Assembly (NCBI GenBank): GCA_905147135.1
Contig: LR990048.1
Coordinates: 2,030,563 to 2,094,562, forward strand
Length of the DNA: 64,000 nucleotides
Reading direction: 5' to 3'
Origin: Blastobasis lacticolella
Taxonomy: Eukaryota > Arthropoda > Insecta > Lepidoptera > Blastobasidae
In this document: positions 20,611-33,119 of the stretch, piece by piece
How the letters are laid out: every line of letters begins with the position of its first letter
Numbering within the stretch: position 1 is the stretch's first letter
Position numbers and translations under genes: made by a program
The notes under the pieces: model-generated
Seen by the model: only the letters and a program-made list of their open reading frames with translations
What the model was told of the DNA's origin: nothing
Database searches by the model: none

Positions 20611-21134
20611 CTGTATGGAAAAAATTGCATTATTTAAACAATACTTACGTGAAGAATGCCCAATTTCAACGTCTTCTAATCCTAAGTTTCATGCATCTTA
20701 CACAACTACTGTTTTTATGTTTAACTATCACAAACATGATATTTATCTAATAGCAAATTCAATAACAATGCTACGATTTCAACATCAACAGGTCTTAAAA
20801 AGTGATGAGTTAAATCTCAACATTACGTCCACATTATAACGAAAACCTGAATAAAGTCTAACAATTAAAATTCACTTTAGTTCGCCTTCTAATTCGATAC
20901 ACTACAATGATATTAGATCACTATAAGTTACACTAACATTATTAAGGATGATATAGCAGGTTTTTAATAAATAGTTTCAAAATCTTGGTGCAGCTGTACG
21001 TCTGCTGCTGGATATAAATTTCACACCGAACTTGAGGTGATACTTAGGTAATAACAGTCAAAGATAATTTTAGCTTGTTTAATGCTTAGTTATAAAAATA
21101 AATGGTGATATGATACCTTATAAATTCAACTTAC
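20611..21134 (-). other. Intron between exons 3 and 4 of the claudin-like gene
   Basis: A 524-nt intron; no repeat was recognised. Confidence 0.7.
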
Positions 21135-21212
21135 TAGCCACATCTATATTATAGGCTCCGTCCAAAAACTTTCCTTTCTCCATTTCTGGTGCCGCCAAAT
21201 AATTGGTGCATT
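21135..21212 (-). CDS. Claudin-like protein, exon 3 (end of first extracellular loop)
   Basis: 78 nt, phase 1 in and out. Acceptor TTGTTTCAG (AG at 21214-21213), donor GTAAGT at 21134-21129. It encodes (K)CTNYLAAPEMEKGKFLDGAY followed by NIDVA. Cys109 provides the second cysteine of the W-GLW-C-C signature. The pending A from the preceding exon completes Lys108. Confidence 0.82.
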
Positions 21213-21445
21213 CTGAAACAAAACATAAAGATCATCGTTAGATACGAATGTATACAAAATGTTTATCTACATTTGTTTTGAAATACTTTGACATTATTAC
21301 TGCATTCCAGTTTAAAGATTTTATAGGAGGATCGTAACTACCAAAACATCCATTAGGTAGGTTAAAATTTCCATTGATACTTGATACTAGTAACTTTATG
21401 TGCGGAAATTCTTTGTTGTTGTCAGACTCGGTTAGATTGTCGGTA

Positions 21446-21752
21446 CGAAAGCGAGAGGCATCACATACCGCCACCATATACCAACGTCTCTTTCTCGAGT
21501 TATGTACATTAGTTGAACACTAACCGATGCTCTTACGGTCAAAGAAAACATTTAGATGAAGCGACAGGCGACTGGATTTTTGTAACCATTACCCAAACTG
21601 GTCAGCTTCTGCTGTTAAAAGGCAGGTCACTATAGTCAGATAGCAGTCGATCCACTGTAATAAGCTGATCTGCCAAATACTGGATCATGGGTCAAGGCTG
21701 ACCCCGGGCCCGAGTGCGCGAGTGCATAACCAGGTCATTAAGGTCTTCTTAA
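21446..21752 (+). repeat. SINE-A copy, head damaged
   Basis: It begins within the tRNA-like head (ACGAAAGCGAGAGGCATCAC) and keeps GTTATGTACATTAGTTGAAC, CGATGCTCTTACGG and GCCAAATACTGGATCATGGG, ending TAACCAGGTCATTAAG. Confidence 0.75.
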
Positions 21753-21759
21753 CCAATGT

Positions 21760-23500
21760 GACAAATAATCATCTATTACGAATTCAGTGGTTAAAAAGAT
21801 GCTTAAATACGGAAAACGGGTCACCATCAGCGAATTTCAGGGTGGTCGCAAATACGTCACTAGCTTTTGATATACTAAGCATTGATTGGCTTGGTCTTTG
21901 TTCTCAATTATTTTCAATGAATACCTGAAATAAATTTGGTTGGGAACATTTCTTAAACTAACGAATACTAGCCTCGGTCTAGTTTGTACCGGTTTGTTGA
22001 ATTGGTTTCGGATTCTCCCCAAAATCTTTTACAATATGTGTGATTCTACTTACTTCGTCTAAGTTTACATTTATTGTACCATAATGTCCAAAAAAAGCGA
22101 AGTATCAAAAAAGTAGCTCCTAATTTTCATGGTACTAAAAATGGCGTACCTATATAGTACCTATGTAGTGTTCCAATTACGCATGAATGCGGAAAATGCG
22201 TTATTTTCCAGATATGAAAGCAATGTTCGGTAGAATTCCTTTTTCTAAATTAAAAAAGAAATTCCTCCCTCCAGAAGAAGATAATCCACGAAATGGGTAT
22301 TTCAAGCTCGCGTCATCCCCGTGTTATATCTTTACGAGAGCTTAATAGATAATTGGAAAGAAAATGCGACTCAGGAATCTTGAGAAAATGTTAGCCCCTG
22401 TTTAATTAAAAGGAAAGAAACCAACAAGGGGAAAATAAATAACGTCATGCATTATTCATTTATGTACGCAACAGGGAAGCAATAGCAACAAACCGTTGGA
22501 AAGTAAAAATTGAGTTAAGAAAGAACTTGGCCGATTAATTTATGTAATTCTGTACAAACTGTAATCCTACTTCTAGCATCCCGTATCATTTAAATAACTA
22601 TCTGCGAGCACCTGTTAACGGCCTTGCTGTTATATATGTTTGTAAGTATTACTTGTAATTTGCTGTTGGTGTTCTGAATAAAGTAAAAGAAAATAATAAT
22701 AATAATATTACTAAATTTATTGAACAACGGCAATTAGTATTCTAATTCTAATTATTATAGATTGTACCCGAATTTCGCACCTATGTATTAATAATCATGA
22801 CGGCAGTAATTTCTCACGCCATCTGTTGTCTTTTGGCACGTATAATCAATTTGGGGAACGCAATATTGCTAGGCCCTACCACGAAACGCCTGGGGTCACA
22901 AGTTACTTTTATAATCATTCATACTTTATTTATTTATTTATTATTTTATTTCATAGTTTATTACACACAAAAATTGTAACAAAGATATGGCAAATATATA
23001 CATGACACAAAAGGCACTACTTATTTCTAAAAAGAAATTTCTTCCAGCAGGCCTACAGCAAAGAGAACGTGATGACTGGAAGTAGTTTATACTTTGTTAT
23101 AAAATGATTGATTCATTTTTGATTGATTTATTGCTCACGATGAAAATTGTCGCCCATAAAATAATACGAATAGGATATAAACGAGAGGATCATAGAATAG
23201 AATAGAAAAGACGTCACGAAACCACACAATACAAAAAAATCTAGTTAAAAAATGCACTAATGAACTTCACTCGATAAAAATAATCCCTAAGTTGCCCTTC
23301 TTTGTAATGTTTTTTTACACTGAAAATGCACTTACGTTAGAAAAATTGTGCAAAATGACATAGATGATAATTACAAAAACCTAAAAATAAGTTAGATTTT
23401 TGTATGGCTGTACATTTATATTGCTTTCTGAGTGGGTCGTAATAAAGATCACATAGAGATGTTGTGTCAGTTATATCTATGTTATATCTCTGTATTTCTT
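21760..23500. other. Intron sequence, no gene seen
   Basis: AT-rich intronic DNA. It contains (AAT)n at about 22693-22710, a (TTTA)n run at about 22925, and a family I-like piece at 22925-23055. No supported exon. Confidence 0.4.
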
Positions 23501-23507
23501 TATTCAT

Positions 23508-23745
23508 CATCACAGCCCATAACAGTCCACTGCAGGACTTCGGGCCTCTCCCACGAAAGGGGAGGTCATTGCCATAATCTCCACGCTTGGCAGGCGGGTT
23601 GGAGATCGCAGTGCAGTTGATGTAAATCTACCCAGAAAGATGCTGCTGCCCATCTTTCGGGTTTGTCCCTTAGTCGCCTCTTACGACACCCACGGGAAAA
23701 GATGGCGTGGTGCTATTCTTTGAGGTGGTGGCACCACACACCACC
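23508..23745 (-). repeat. Repeat family G (SINE or LINE end)
   Basis: Plus-strand landmarks: CATCATCACAGCCCATAACA, GTCCACTGCAGGACTTCGGG, CTCCACGCTTGGCAGGCGGG, CTTACGACACCCACGGGAAA. Sense is minus, ending in (TGA)n. Sister copies are 25429-25690 (+), 54440-54690 (-) and 59118-59318 (+). Confidence 0.75.
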
Positions 23746-23749
23746 TATT

Positions 23750-25075
23750 TCTTTATTGTGTGCAATAAATTGTTAAATAAATAAATAAAGATTTGTAAAA
23801 TAACTGGCTAATTATTGTCTGATTAAAATTTTGATAATCACTATCATTATCATTATCATTTATTTATTCATCAGATTCATATTATGGCTACATTTTCTTA
23901 AAACAAAAAAGTACACATAATACGTTGATTGGACATAATACGTTGCGTACGTAGGATCAGTATGTCTTTTCTGTACCTTAATGGGCTTGCTTCAAAAGGA
24001 TCTAATCATATTAAAAGTAATAAAAACTTTAACAACGACCGCAGCGAATAATTTTTGTTTTATATTTTGTCTTTTAAAAGCGAGCTCAGTAAGCTCGGAA
24101 TTTTCGGCATTTGGAATCGGCATAAACGAAAAAAATTCTTATTTGTTTCCGTGCGCAGTGAATTTTCTGAACTTTTATCATTCTTACTAGCTTTTGCTAC
24201 GGACTTCGTTCGCGTGCAAAAAGTTTTTATGACAGTTTAGCTTTTGCCCGCGATTTTGTTTATACATTTAATGTATGAAAGCTAGTACTAAGGAGAGGTT
24301 TAGCTGTATGTCTAGTTCTACCCAACCGTATTGGATGAAACATGGCTTAGATTTTAAGTTAGACCCCAAACTAACAAACGGGATGTAACAGTCCCAGAAT
24401 CGTATACCCACTATTTACAGTACGACGGCCTTTTTACAGTTTTATAATATTATATGGATAGATAGTAGGTAAACTAGTTAATGAAAGTAACTAGATACGT
24501 AGGCTACAGCCGGAGGGTCGAAAAAATAACAAAAATGATTTTAAACTAACATAATTAATTAAAATAAAATTACAATAAAACTTAACGTAGAAACTAGTGC
24601 GAAGTGTGAACATAGAATGACTTAAATCTAAGTGAAATCGTGGTCGGCGACAATGCGATGTCAGCATCACGTGGCCGTCCACGGGTCGGTAAAATGCATC
24701 GGCTTGTAATTCCTGTCGATGAGGTGAGTGCTGCGTCTGCGGTCTTCATAGTGTAGGTGTATGTAATTAACTTAAATCAATGAATGAGACCATGTGACGC
24801 TTAACAAACTCTTAATGTTTGGCAATGGTGATGTGACAAAACACATCACGTAGTTTCACCATAGTTTCGCTTCACGAGTTCTCCCAGACGTGTTTTCATA
24901 GTAACCCGCCGTTTATGTTTGCCAGATGTCGCCCCAAAAAGAGAAAAAGTAACAATATCATCCATTCGGCAGCAGATTGTGGCACGAACTAGGACGTGAC
25001 TCTCAGTTTATGTTGCAAATATAAGGGGAAATGTTTTGTCCCGTTGTAGTATTCTCTTGCTTTTGATTCGCTTTT
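23750..25075. other. Intron sequence, no gene seen
   Basis: A (CATTAT)n-type simple repeat near 23843 and a family D fragment at about 24185-24240 (TACGGACTTCGTTCGCGTGC). Nothing else is recognisable. Confidence 0.4.
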
Positions 25076-25079
25076 TAGT

Positions 25080-25212
25080 ACCTTCTCTTCACGTCTCTTT
25101 AGAGGCGGGCAACGCATTGGTGACTCCCCTGGTGTTGCTGATGTCAATAGGCGGCGGTGACCACTTTCCATCAGGTGGCCCGCTTGCCTGTTTGTCTGCC
25201 GTATAACATAAA
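25080..25212 (+). repeat. Family B fragment
   Basis: AGAGGCGGGCAACGCATTGG through CCATCAGGTGGCCCGCTTGC to GCCGTATAACATAAAC. It is a 3' end with no A tail left. Confidence 0.7.
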
Positions 25213-25428
25213 CCTACGCTTTTATTAGATTCATGTTGATGTTGGTAACAGGTACGCAAAACAGGGAAAACGTTTTTTTTTCTTAATTAGACTAGCCAGC
25301 TATTTGACCGTTATCTGTCATGGTGGTAAGTGCCGATGCGGCCGAAAATGGAGCATGCTTATAACCACGAAAGAAGAGACTTGTCAAGTGGCAGAGGAGG
25401 GGATTTCACGCAGGTAATCGTGTGCATT

Positions 25429-25690
25429 GGCCGTGTGGTGTCTGGCAGAGTAGAATAGCACCAACCCCTTACACTCATGGGTGTCGTACAAGGCGACTAA
25501 TGGTTTCGAGGCAAAAGATCAAGAGTCTCCGTAGTCTGAAAAATAGGCTGCAGCATTTTTCATTGTTATATTTAAACACTGCGATCTCCAACCCGCCTGC
25601 CAAGCGTGGAGATTATGGCAATAACCTCCCCTCTTGTGGGAGAGGCCCAAAGTCCTGCAGTGGACTGTTACGGGCTGTGATGATGATGAA
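25429..25690 (+). repeat. Repeat family G, complete-looking copy
   Basis: Starts near GCCGTGTGGTGTCTGGCAGA, continues through GGGTGTCGTACAAGGCGACT and GCGATCTCCAACCCGCCTGC, and ends TGGACTGTTACGGGCTGTGA with a (TGA)n tail. It is the best reference copy of this family in the window. Confidence 0.78.
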
Positions 25691-25795
25691 TCGTATGCAG
25701 CGCAAGTCGAACCATGTGACCTGCCAAGTCTTATATGTCTTATTATGTCTTTACTAGCGACCCGCTTTGGCTTCGCATCTTCCCGCATCTTCTCG

Positions 25796-25989
25796 CATCG
25801 AACCCGGTACCTCTCGCTTACGAGTCGGATACCTTAACCACTCGGCCACCGACGCTACTAATTGAAAACGCCGATAATTTAATACATAACTCAGAAAAGT
25901 GTCTTTGGTACATGGCCGCAGTGTGATTCGAGCCCGGTACCTCTCACTTACGAGTAGGTTGCCTTAACCACTCAGCCACCAACGCTCCC
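25796..25989 (-). repeat. Two SINE-A head fragments in tandem
   Basis: Two consecutive antisense tRNA-like heads, 25796-25858 and 25882-25989. Each has a reverse-complement B box (TCGAACCCGG and TCGAGCCCGG) followed by CTTACGAGT and a CCACCGACGCT or CCACCAACGCT end. The arrangement is consistent with a SINE inserted into or beside another, or a local head duplication. Confidence 0.7.
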
Positions 25990-26554
25990 AATTTAAATTT
26001 AATACGGAAATAAAAAGCCATGATGATGCCACTCGTTTATGGACCAATGTATATTATTACATTACTATGGCCGCTGAACGGTATTCAGAAGTGGTTTATA
26101 GCAAACTGTTATGAGCTTATAACAATAAAATTTGGATTATTCCCATTTCATCGTCATTTATGGTGAACTATAATATTATTATTTAATGGGGACGATTTAT
26201 AATTTAATATTTGTCTATTGTAAAGAATTGCAGAGAACTAGCCGTCCTCAGCCGCTTTCACTTGTGCGCAGTTCGGATCTCTATAAACAATCGATAGGAT
26301 AAAAAGCCTATGCTACTCAGTGATAATGTAGTTTTCTATAGGTGAAAGAACTTTTTAAATCGGTTAAGCAGTTTTTGAGTTTATCCATTAAAAAATAAAA
26401 AATGTTTCTCTTTATAATATCAATAATTAAAATAGTGTAAACCTAAAGGTAGTACAGATAAGCAAGAATTAGAATTTGCTATAGAGCTGTAGATTCAAAC
26501 TAGAGAGAAAACTGGGCGGTTAAATTACTTAGTCATCAGCCTCACATTAATAAT

Positions 26555-26800
26555 CTAATAATAATAATAATCGTGGACAAATTCACACAGCGCCATCTAG
26601 CCCCAAAGTAAGCAAAGCTTGTGTTATGGGTGCTAGATAACTGATAAACTACTTATATACTTTTAAATACATACTTATTATACATAGATCAGACCCATAA
26701 CAGAAATTAAAATTCATCATTTCAATTTCTGCCCGGCCGGGAATCGAATCCGGGACCTCTTGCGTGGATGTTGACCACTGAACCACTCAGGTCGTCATTA
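26555..26800 (-). repeat. tRNA-derived SINE, family SINE-F
   Basis: On the reverse strand the tRNA-like head is ACGACCTGAGTGGTTCAGTG, with a B box GATTCGATTCCCGG. A linker follows (TTTCTGTTATGGGTCTG), then the tail CACAAGCTTTGCTTACTTTG with GGGGCTAGATGGCGCTGTG. Other copies are 45226-45480, 49560-49805 and the interrupted copy around 38047-38640. Confidence 0.8.
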
Positions 26801-26964
26801 AAATGTAACATCAAAGAATATATAAAACCACATTCATAGGCAGCTGTGACCTCAAAAGTTAAAAAGTGTATACGCTATAAAATCGGGTTGGTAACCAGTA
26901 ATACGCACCAGAATAGTTCTTTAAACTATTTTTATTAATTATTGAATTTTTAGAAACCCATCTT

Positions 26965-27130
26965 AACTTTTTGGGTAGGCCTCCCACAAGATGGACCGAC
27001 GACCTGGTATAGATTGCAGTTACTAGCTGGATGCGGAAGGCCGGACCGGCCATTGTGGAGATCTCTAAGAAAGGCCTTTGCCCAGCAGTGGGCGTCTTTC
27101 GGCTGATATGACGACGATGATGATTATGAT
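26965..27130 (+). repeat. RTE-like LINE 3' end
   Basis: GGCCTCCCACAAGATGGACC, GACGACCTGG, GCTGGATGCGGAAGGC, GCCTTTGCCCAGCAGTGGGC and a (GATGA)n tail. It is better preserved than 17243-17430. Confidence 0.75.
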
Positions 27131-27134
27131 GAAC

Positions 27135-28635
27135 TTTTAGTTAATTGATACTGGATGTAGTCAAAGAATAAACATAGTTCAAGAATCTCAGACATTTCGT
27201 TCAGAAATGTTGAAAATATTTTGAAATACCTATTAATAATAATTCAAAAGTATAACATTAAATAACAAATAAAAATAAACTAAAAAACCCTTTGCAACTG
27301 TGTCGAAATACCGGGCTACTCGTAAACAAATGTTTTTAGAAAACCCGGAACATACTTTTAAAATCCACAGTCATTCCTGTTCAGAACTTTCTTGCCTGAC
27401 TTTGCCTAACAGCGGCCAAAGTAACTTCAAAGCAGCGAAAGGGATAAAAATATCACATTATAAACTCGTAAAATAAACCAAGAAGAACAAATTGTGGGTA
27501 ATACGGCTATTTGGTAGCACCGAACGCTAAAATATTATCGCACAGTGAATGATGATAATTCAGGTGTTTTATTTTGACTTCCGGACGTACTGTGTTTACC
27601 AAACATACCCCGGTTTATGACATATAAAAAGAGAACTGTACAAATGTCAGTTTATTTACATTTTACGACGCGGCCCGTGACTAATTTTTAGAATGATGAC
27701 GACATGAGAGTCGTAAATAGGCCAATATTTCGTTAAAAAATGTCAACATGGTAGTCATTGATATAAAATAGGATCCTCAACAAGCAGTGGAGCGTAGGAA
27801 CGTCATAGACTGAATTTAGACCACAGAGCTAATCGCCGAGGTGCAACGGAAAGCCATTTGCTCAGAGTAACCAATATTGACTTAACAAGGAAATGTTAAT
27901 TTCCATTTCGAACGATCTTGCATTTTGTTTGAAATAATTTATATGACAAAGTCTTATTTCTATGTTTTGCCAAATTATATCGTCTAGGTGGATAAAGAAA
28001 TATCAAAGTAGCTCATTATCAAACCTTAAATTTCAAGTGCTTATTTTTAATCTTACCATTAATTGCGACAAATAATAACAAATAATAACAGGATTGTACC
28101 TCTAGTATTATTCATCTTCATATCACCCCGCAGCTGTTAGCCGCCAAGAGGCCTGAGTCATAGTAAAAGTGCCTCAAGCGATACTATGCATTTCCCAATG
28201 TAGATAAAGCTCTAAATCGCATGACAGTGAATCTGAGCCACCGACTGCTGCCATTTCAACTATGACCTATGCATAAAAATATGCCACTCTTTCCTGCAAG
28301 AATATATTTTTGTTTATTATGGAAGTAAATGGATGTAGAAACGTTTCTTGAATATACTATTTTCGTTTAGTGTGGAAGTGAATAGAAGTGAAACCGTTTC
28401 TTATGGAGACAGTAATATGTACGGAAATGATACGCAATGTAACCATTGAACATATGGCTCGGGGTTTTTATGCTACGCAGTGACAAACAAACATAGCCCA
28501 TTTGATGGTAAGCGGTTACTATGTAACATGTAGGTTTGCAGGCAACAAAAATGTAGAGCCGCGGGTGCGTTGTCGTTGTAAGGACTAGGATGAAATGCCG
28601 CGGTGGATAATATAAAACCTGTATTTTTTAATATT
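27135..28635. other. Intron sequence, no gene seen
   Basis: AT-rich with no recognisable repeat, apart from a short direct duplication of AAATAATAAC at about 28070-28090 and a fragment near 28505-28570 resembling a LINE end (GTTGCAGGCAACAAAAATG type, also at about 2325). Confidence 0.35.
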
Positions 28636-28639
28636 TTAG

Positions 28640-28750
28640 ATTAGTAAGGCAATTTACCGCCATCTCACCTAATGGTAAGTGACGATGCGGCCAAAGATGC
28701 CTGTCTAGGAACAGCCTGTTCACTCTAGCTTTGAAGGCGTCCAGATTATA
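28640..28750 (+). repeat. Short repeat, family H
   Basis: CCGCCATCTCACCTAATGG, then GATGCGGCCAAAGATGCCTG and TCTAGGAACAGCCTGTTCAC, the inverse of 15828-15905 and 61852-61970. Confidence 0.5.
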
Positions 28751-28759
28751 ATGATCAGA

Positions 28760-29765
28760 GAACACACAAATATGGTATTTTCCAACCGACTAAGGGTCCT
28801 TACTTGAAAGGGACAATGCAAATACATCAAGGGCAGCAAAGCCTTGGGCTAAAGCTGTCTAGTAAATACGCATTGTTCCCAACTGAGTCGACTTGCAACA
28901 AGTATATTTTATTCACAGCATAATAGGGTACAACTTTGACATAGCATAGAACTTCTTAGAATCAGATCATGTACAGGAAGATAACAAATTTTGTGTCGTC
29001 AATTTATACTAACAATATTGTAAACAGAAATTATTTATATTTGCGTTTTTCTTTATTTATTTAGAATTTGTATTTAAAATAATGTAGGTAGTACACATAA
29101 AATATTTACAGTTACAATACAAATATATATATTTTTGTTTGTAATGAACAAACTCAAAACAACTGGACCGATTTTAAAAACTCTTTCACATTAGTGTTTC
29201 CTATTAACGAAACCTCATTATTCCTATATTAAATATATAAGTAGTAATAATATAGGGCTACTACTTTTCATCCCGGGAAAACAATAGGGTTCTGTTTGAA
29301 CGTTTAATATTTACAGAGATCCGTACTGCTCGTGGGTGAAAGCCGCTGGGAACGGTAAGTTTTTAATCATTCGATTTCCATTCTGGCATGCGAGATAATG
29401 GAAACATATCTTGGATCTTTAATATAAATGGTCTTGGAGGATGCTCAATTATCATAGAACAAAAATATCGTACCTTTAATACACCCATGGTACTTTTGAG
29501 CCAGAGGTTTTATTTAGAAGGATTCTTTCTAGTCCTCGACGTGCGATTGTAGAACATGACGTCAAATATTCCTCGGAATAAATACCGTCTTATACTCGTA
29601 AACGATAGAAAACGCAAAGAGAAGCAAACTCCCTTCCTTTACTCAACGGATCCATTGTAACTCGTGAACTTCTCATTATTAGAAGCTTTTGTTTAACTTG
29701 CTCTGTTCGTATGTATGTAAGTTGTTCGTCAAAATTTGCAAACAAAATTTGCAGACCATTTATTG
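28760..29765. other. Intron sequence with a degraded LINE end
   Basis: 29135-29360 reads TAATGAACAAACTCAAAAC, CCGATTTTAAAAACTCTTTC, then GTGGGTGAAAGCCGCTGGGA. It is the same repeat (D2) that hosts the LINE insertion at 54966-55131. The rest is featureless. Confidence 0.45.
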
Positions 29766-29770
29766 GAATC

Positions 29771-30190
29771 CAATGAGGAGTTTTCCAGTAGGTATAGATA
29801 GTTGGTTCCAATAAGCATCAATAGATGGCGCTCCTACAATTTTGGTAATCTTTTTATAATCTATATGATGGTGGCAGTAATTTCATGCAGCCAACTAATA
29901 CTAAACTTGAAAATAAAGTGTTTATTAATATAAACATAACTGTTAAAGGTTGAACGATGTGTAAAAATAAATATTTATAGAAGTTAGCACTATGTTCCAT
30001 TATTATTACAACCTCTAAAATGGTTGAAAACGATTGACAAATACAATATTATCAAATACAACGTACCCAGTGTTTATATCCTGTTTGCTAAGAACCTATT
30101 TCAAGCGATTGTCAATTACCAAAATTGTCGGGGCGCCATCTAGTGAGTGGTTAGGAATGCTTTACATACCTATTGGAAAACTCCTCATTG
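29771..30190. repeat. Foldback (inverted-repeat) element
   Basis: Left arm 29771-29849 and right arm 30115-30190 are imperfect reverse complements. CAATGAGGAGTTTTCC at the outer left pairs with GGAAAACTCCTCATTG at the outer right. Inner blocks ACAATTTTGGTAAT and ATTACCAAAATTGT also pair. About 265 bp lie between the arms. No transposase and no clear target duplication were seen. Confidence 0.6.
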
Positions 30191-30436
30191 AGCTGAAATT
30201 TGGTATACCTACCAAAGAGATTGGAATGTTTCTTCAGAATGAATTCTTATCATGAAGGTCGCTAACTTTCTAATCTCTTTGATACCTACGTAACTTGGGT
30301 GACAAATGACAATGTATTAATATGGTACAATGGAGCTGTTCTGCTGATGGAGTCGGAAGGTGGTCATAGGAATGAACGCAATAAGATAACCCCATCATGT
30401 TTGGCCTCTTTGGAATGGTCTTGATGAGATGACTAT

Positions 30437-30500
30437 ACAATACAATACAATACAAAACTCTTTATTACACACCAGAGAACACAAGTACAGATACAAAAAA
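30437..30500. repeat. Short 'CTTTATTACAC' repeat (family I)
   Basis: An (ATACA)n run at 30432-30452, then AAAACTCTTTATTACACACC. It is a fragment of the family seen at 12655-12780 and 54812-54925. Confidence 0.45.
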
Positions 30501-30639
30501 TATGGTAGGAAGTACAAAGGGCGGTCCGCACCGCTTTTACCGCGCGGTAAAAGCTTGCTATGAAAAATATGTTTCATTTGAGAACTTACTCTATCGGTAT
30601 GCTGGTACCTTAAAGATTGGAACAGTATTAGAAACTGGG

Positions 30640-30740
30640 TTTTTTAATGCGGCAGACAAACAGGCATGCGGGCCACCTAATAGAATGTGGTCACCGCCGC
30701 CTATGGACATGTGTTGCCCGCCTCTAAGGAGTCCAATAAT
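30640..30740 (-). repeat. Family B fragment
   Basis: GCGGCAGACAAACAGGCATG, GGGCCACCTAATAGAATGTG, GTCACCGCCGCCTATGGACA, ending in GCCCGCCTCTAAGGAGTCC. A (TAATAA)n run follows. Confidence 0.65.
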
Positions 30741-31167
30741 ATAATAATAATAATAAAAATTTAATTGAATCTTGTGAAACACATTTCAATTTTAAATGTA
30801 AAAAAACACGTAAAAGGTAAAAATAAAACATATTTTTTGCCTGAGCTAGGATGATATGATACCCTGTGTTTCAGGCGAGAAATTACATATCCTAAAATAA
30901 CAAAGAATGTTTTTCTAAACATATTAAAAATAGCAAAATATGACAAAGTACACATATATTATATCATAAAAGTAGTTAATATTTTTATTATAAAATATAT
31001 TCGCGTCTGCAAAAGATTCTATACTGGCTAAGAATATGTTCGTTATGTGCATGTTTGCACTTTAGGTATCTTTGATTTAAGGTTAGTGGGACAGCGCGCG
31101 GTTATTGCGGAGCTAGTAGCAAATGTAGGAACTATCTACCTATAACATAATGTAAATTAAAAATAAC

Positions 31168-31252
31168 AAATTAACCCCATGTCATACTCCAAAGGAAACA
31201 CTGTGGCTGGGAGCTCATTCCACATCCAAATCGTGCGAGCGAGAAACGTTCT
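31168..31252 (-). repeat. Family B fragment (inner part)
   Basis: CCCCATGTCATACTCCAAAG, CACTGTGGCTGGGAGCTCAT and GTGCGAGCGAGAAACGTTCT match the interior of 12893-13190. Confidence 0.6.
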
Positions 31253-31570
31253 AACATAGAAGAACAATATAAGTATTTACAATTATCTTAACCATCGCGA
31301 GGATCTGTTAACACACTCAGTTTTCAAGATACCAGTTTGACAAATGATCTAGACGTCACTGAATATGTTGTCACCAAGATCTTGGCACGAGCCATACAAA
31401 AGTCGTCTTTGTCATTCACATAGGCAATGGATACCTTGGACAATATACGAATTGTTGCATTTGTAAATGAGATTGATACAAAGTAGAAAAAAGCTCGAAG
31501 AGTTGTGAGTTTTTCAAAAAATAATAAAATAGAATAAATAAAACCATTAAAGACGAGACTGAGAGCCTAG

Positions 31571-31883
31571 TAGCTGCATCGGGTTAGCGGGTCGGACTCG
31601 TGAACGACAGGTTCCGAGTTCAATCTCCAGTGCTACCAATGACCTCTTACTGAATACTCTAGAATGCTCTTACGGTGAGGGAAAATATCGTAAGGAAACG
31701 GCTGAATAAGTAACCATGATATAATCTGATCAGGATTCTGGACCTGTCGACACGGTCACAGAGGTCAGAAGCCAGTCATTCTAGTGTAATTACTCAAGTC
31801 TACTACTACTACAAGTCTTGGATCATAGTGAAGGTGGACACCAGGTCAGTGAGAGCACAACTGAGATATTGACGTCGAAATAG
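31571..31883 (+). repeat. SINE-A relative, diverged subfamily
   Basis: The head differs (TAGCTGCATCGGGTTAGCGG, B box GAGTTCAATCTCC), but the body follows SINE-A order: ATGCTCTTACGGTGAGGGAA, AAGTAACCATGATATAAT, GGTCACAGAGGTCAGAAG, GAGCACAACTGAGATATTGA. It is either an old copy or a sister family. Confidence 0.6.
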
Positions 31884-31894
31884 CTATTATTATT

Positions 31895-32130
31895 TAACCA
31901 GCTAAGATACTGAAGGCGGACCCCAGGCCCGTATGGCCGCCAGAGTGATGACTATTATGGGTAAGACATTTAAACGTAACCAAGAGGCCCGCCTGCGCTG
32001 CTTTGGTCACCTGCTATGTAAGCCCCAGGGATACGTGGGAAATAGGTGTCTAAACCTGTCGGTATCAGGAATCCCACGGGGTCTTTGGGAGGCCCAGGAA
32101 GCGATGTATTGACATCGCCCAGTCAGATGC
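31895..32130 (+). repeat. LINE ORF2 C-terminal fragment (decayed)
   Basis: Plus-strand reading KRNQEARLRCFGHLL followed later by frame-broken GLWEAQEAMY corresponds to the RLRWFGH...GRPKKRW end of RTE-like LINE polyproteins. Its GGGAGGCCCAGGAAGCGATG, then TTGACATCGC, is also found reverse-complemented in the insertion at 54966-55131, so they are one family. Frameshifted and non-functional. Confidence 0.65.
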
Positions 32131-32134
32131 GAGA

Positions 32135-33115
32135 GTCAATGACAATTTTAAATTGTGTCTCGTTTTTAGATATCTAACCCAACCTATTACTACAGAACCA
32201 TGTCAAAGAGTCGGCAACTTTATTGCCTTTTTAAAAACATTTTCATGCCCTTTTTGAAAAAGTATAAGCTGAGATGGACACTTCTCTAAGTTCGCAAACT
32301 TTTCGCCTCTTATATGGATGGACCAGAGGACGAACTTTCTGCCTGAGTAGGTATAATAAAAGTCGGGACCACGCCATGACTTTATCTTATGTACGAGTAT
32401 GTATTAGGAGCTCGATAGCAAGCGAGGGCTTGATGGCAAGATGGGCAACATGTGAAACGAAGTCATCGAAACAAAAATCTCTATGGAGTAAATGTATACT
32501 TCTACTAACAATAATATAAAGAGAAAAGATTTGATTGTTTATCGGTATGTTTGTATGTTTGTAATGGATAAACTCAAACACACTCAACCTATTTTAAAAA
32601 TTCTTTCACCTATAGAAAGCTACATTATCACCGAGTAACATAGACTATAAGACATTCTAAAAAAAGAATTAATCTCTAGAAAAATTGCAATAATATATTA
32701 TAAACCAAGGTATCAAATTCATGCATAATTTCAGAATGGCTCCACCGATTTGACTTATTCTTTAGAAGTAGGATAGGGGTAGAACACGCGAACGAAGTCG
32801 CGCCGTGTCCACTAGTTATTCAACACGACAGCGAGGCAGTTTAACGACACGTGCCAGATACATATTACGTTACAGCGACTCATAAATAAAATCTATTCTC
32901 TCTCACCAAGGCGCTTCGTTCTACAAGCCAAAATGTTTATTATCTTAGCAGATCTTTCTTTTGTCTGTCTGTCAAGTCTGAGTACGCTAGAAGCATACAA
33001 AATAGTTAAAAGATCATCTGCATAGAAATGGCGAACAAAGGGAACAAAGACATTTTACATATTGAAATTTCTTTAAATTAAAAATGTAAATGAAATTAAA
33101 TAATTAAACATTAAT
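32135..33115. other. Intron sequence with family D LINE fragment
   Basis: 32525-32815 carries the family D pattern: GTTTGTAATGGATAAACTCA, ATTTTAAAAATTCTTTCACC, CGCGAACGAAGTCGCGCCGT and GTCCACTAGT. The remainder is AT-rich and unrecognised. Confidence 0.45.
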
Positions 33116-33119
33116 TAAT

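Noticed and set aside
22925..22960. TTTA and AAT simple repeats as possible CRISPR or satellite arrays
   Set aside because: These are short microsatellites; there are no evenly spaced repeats with unique spacers anywhere in the window.
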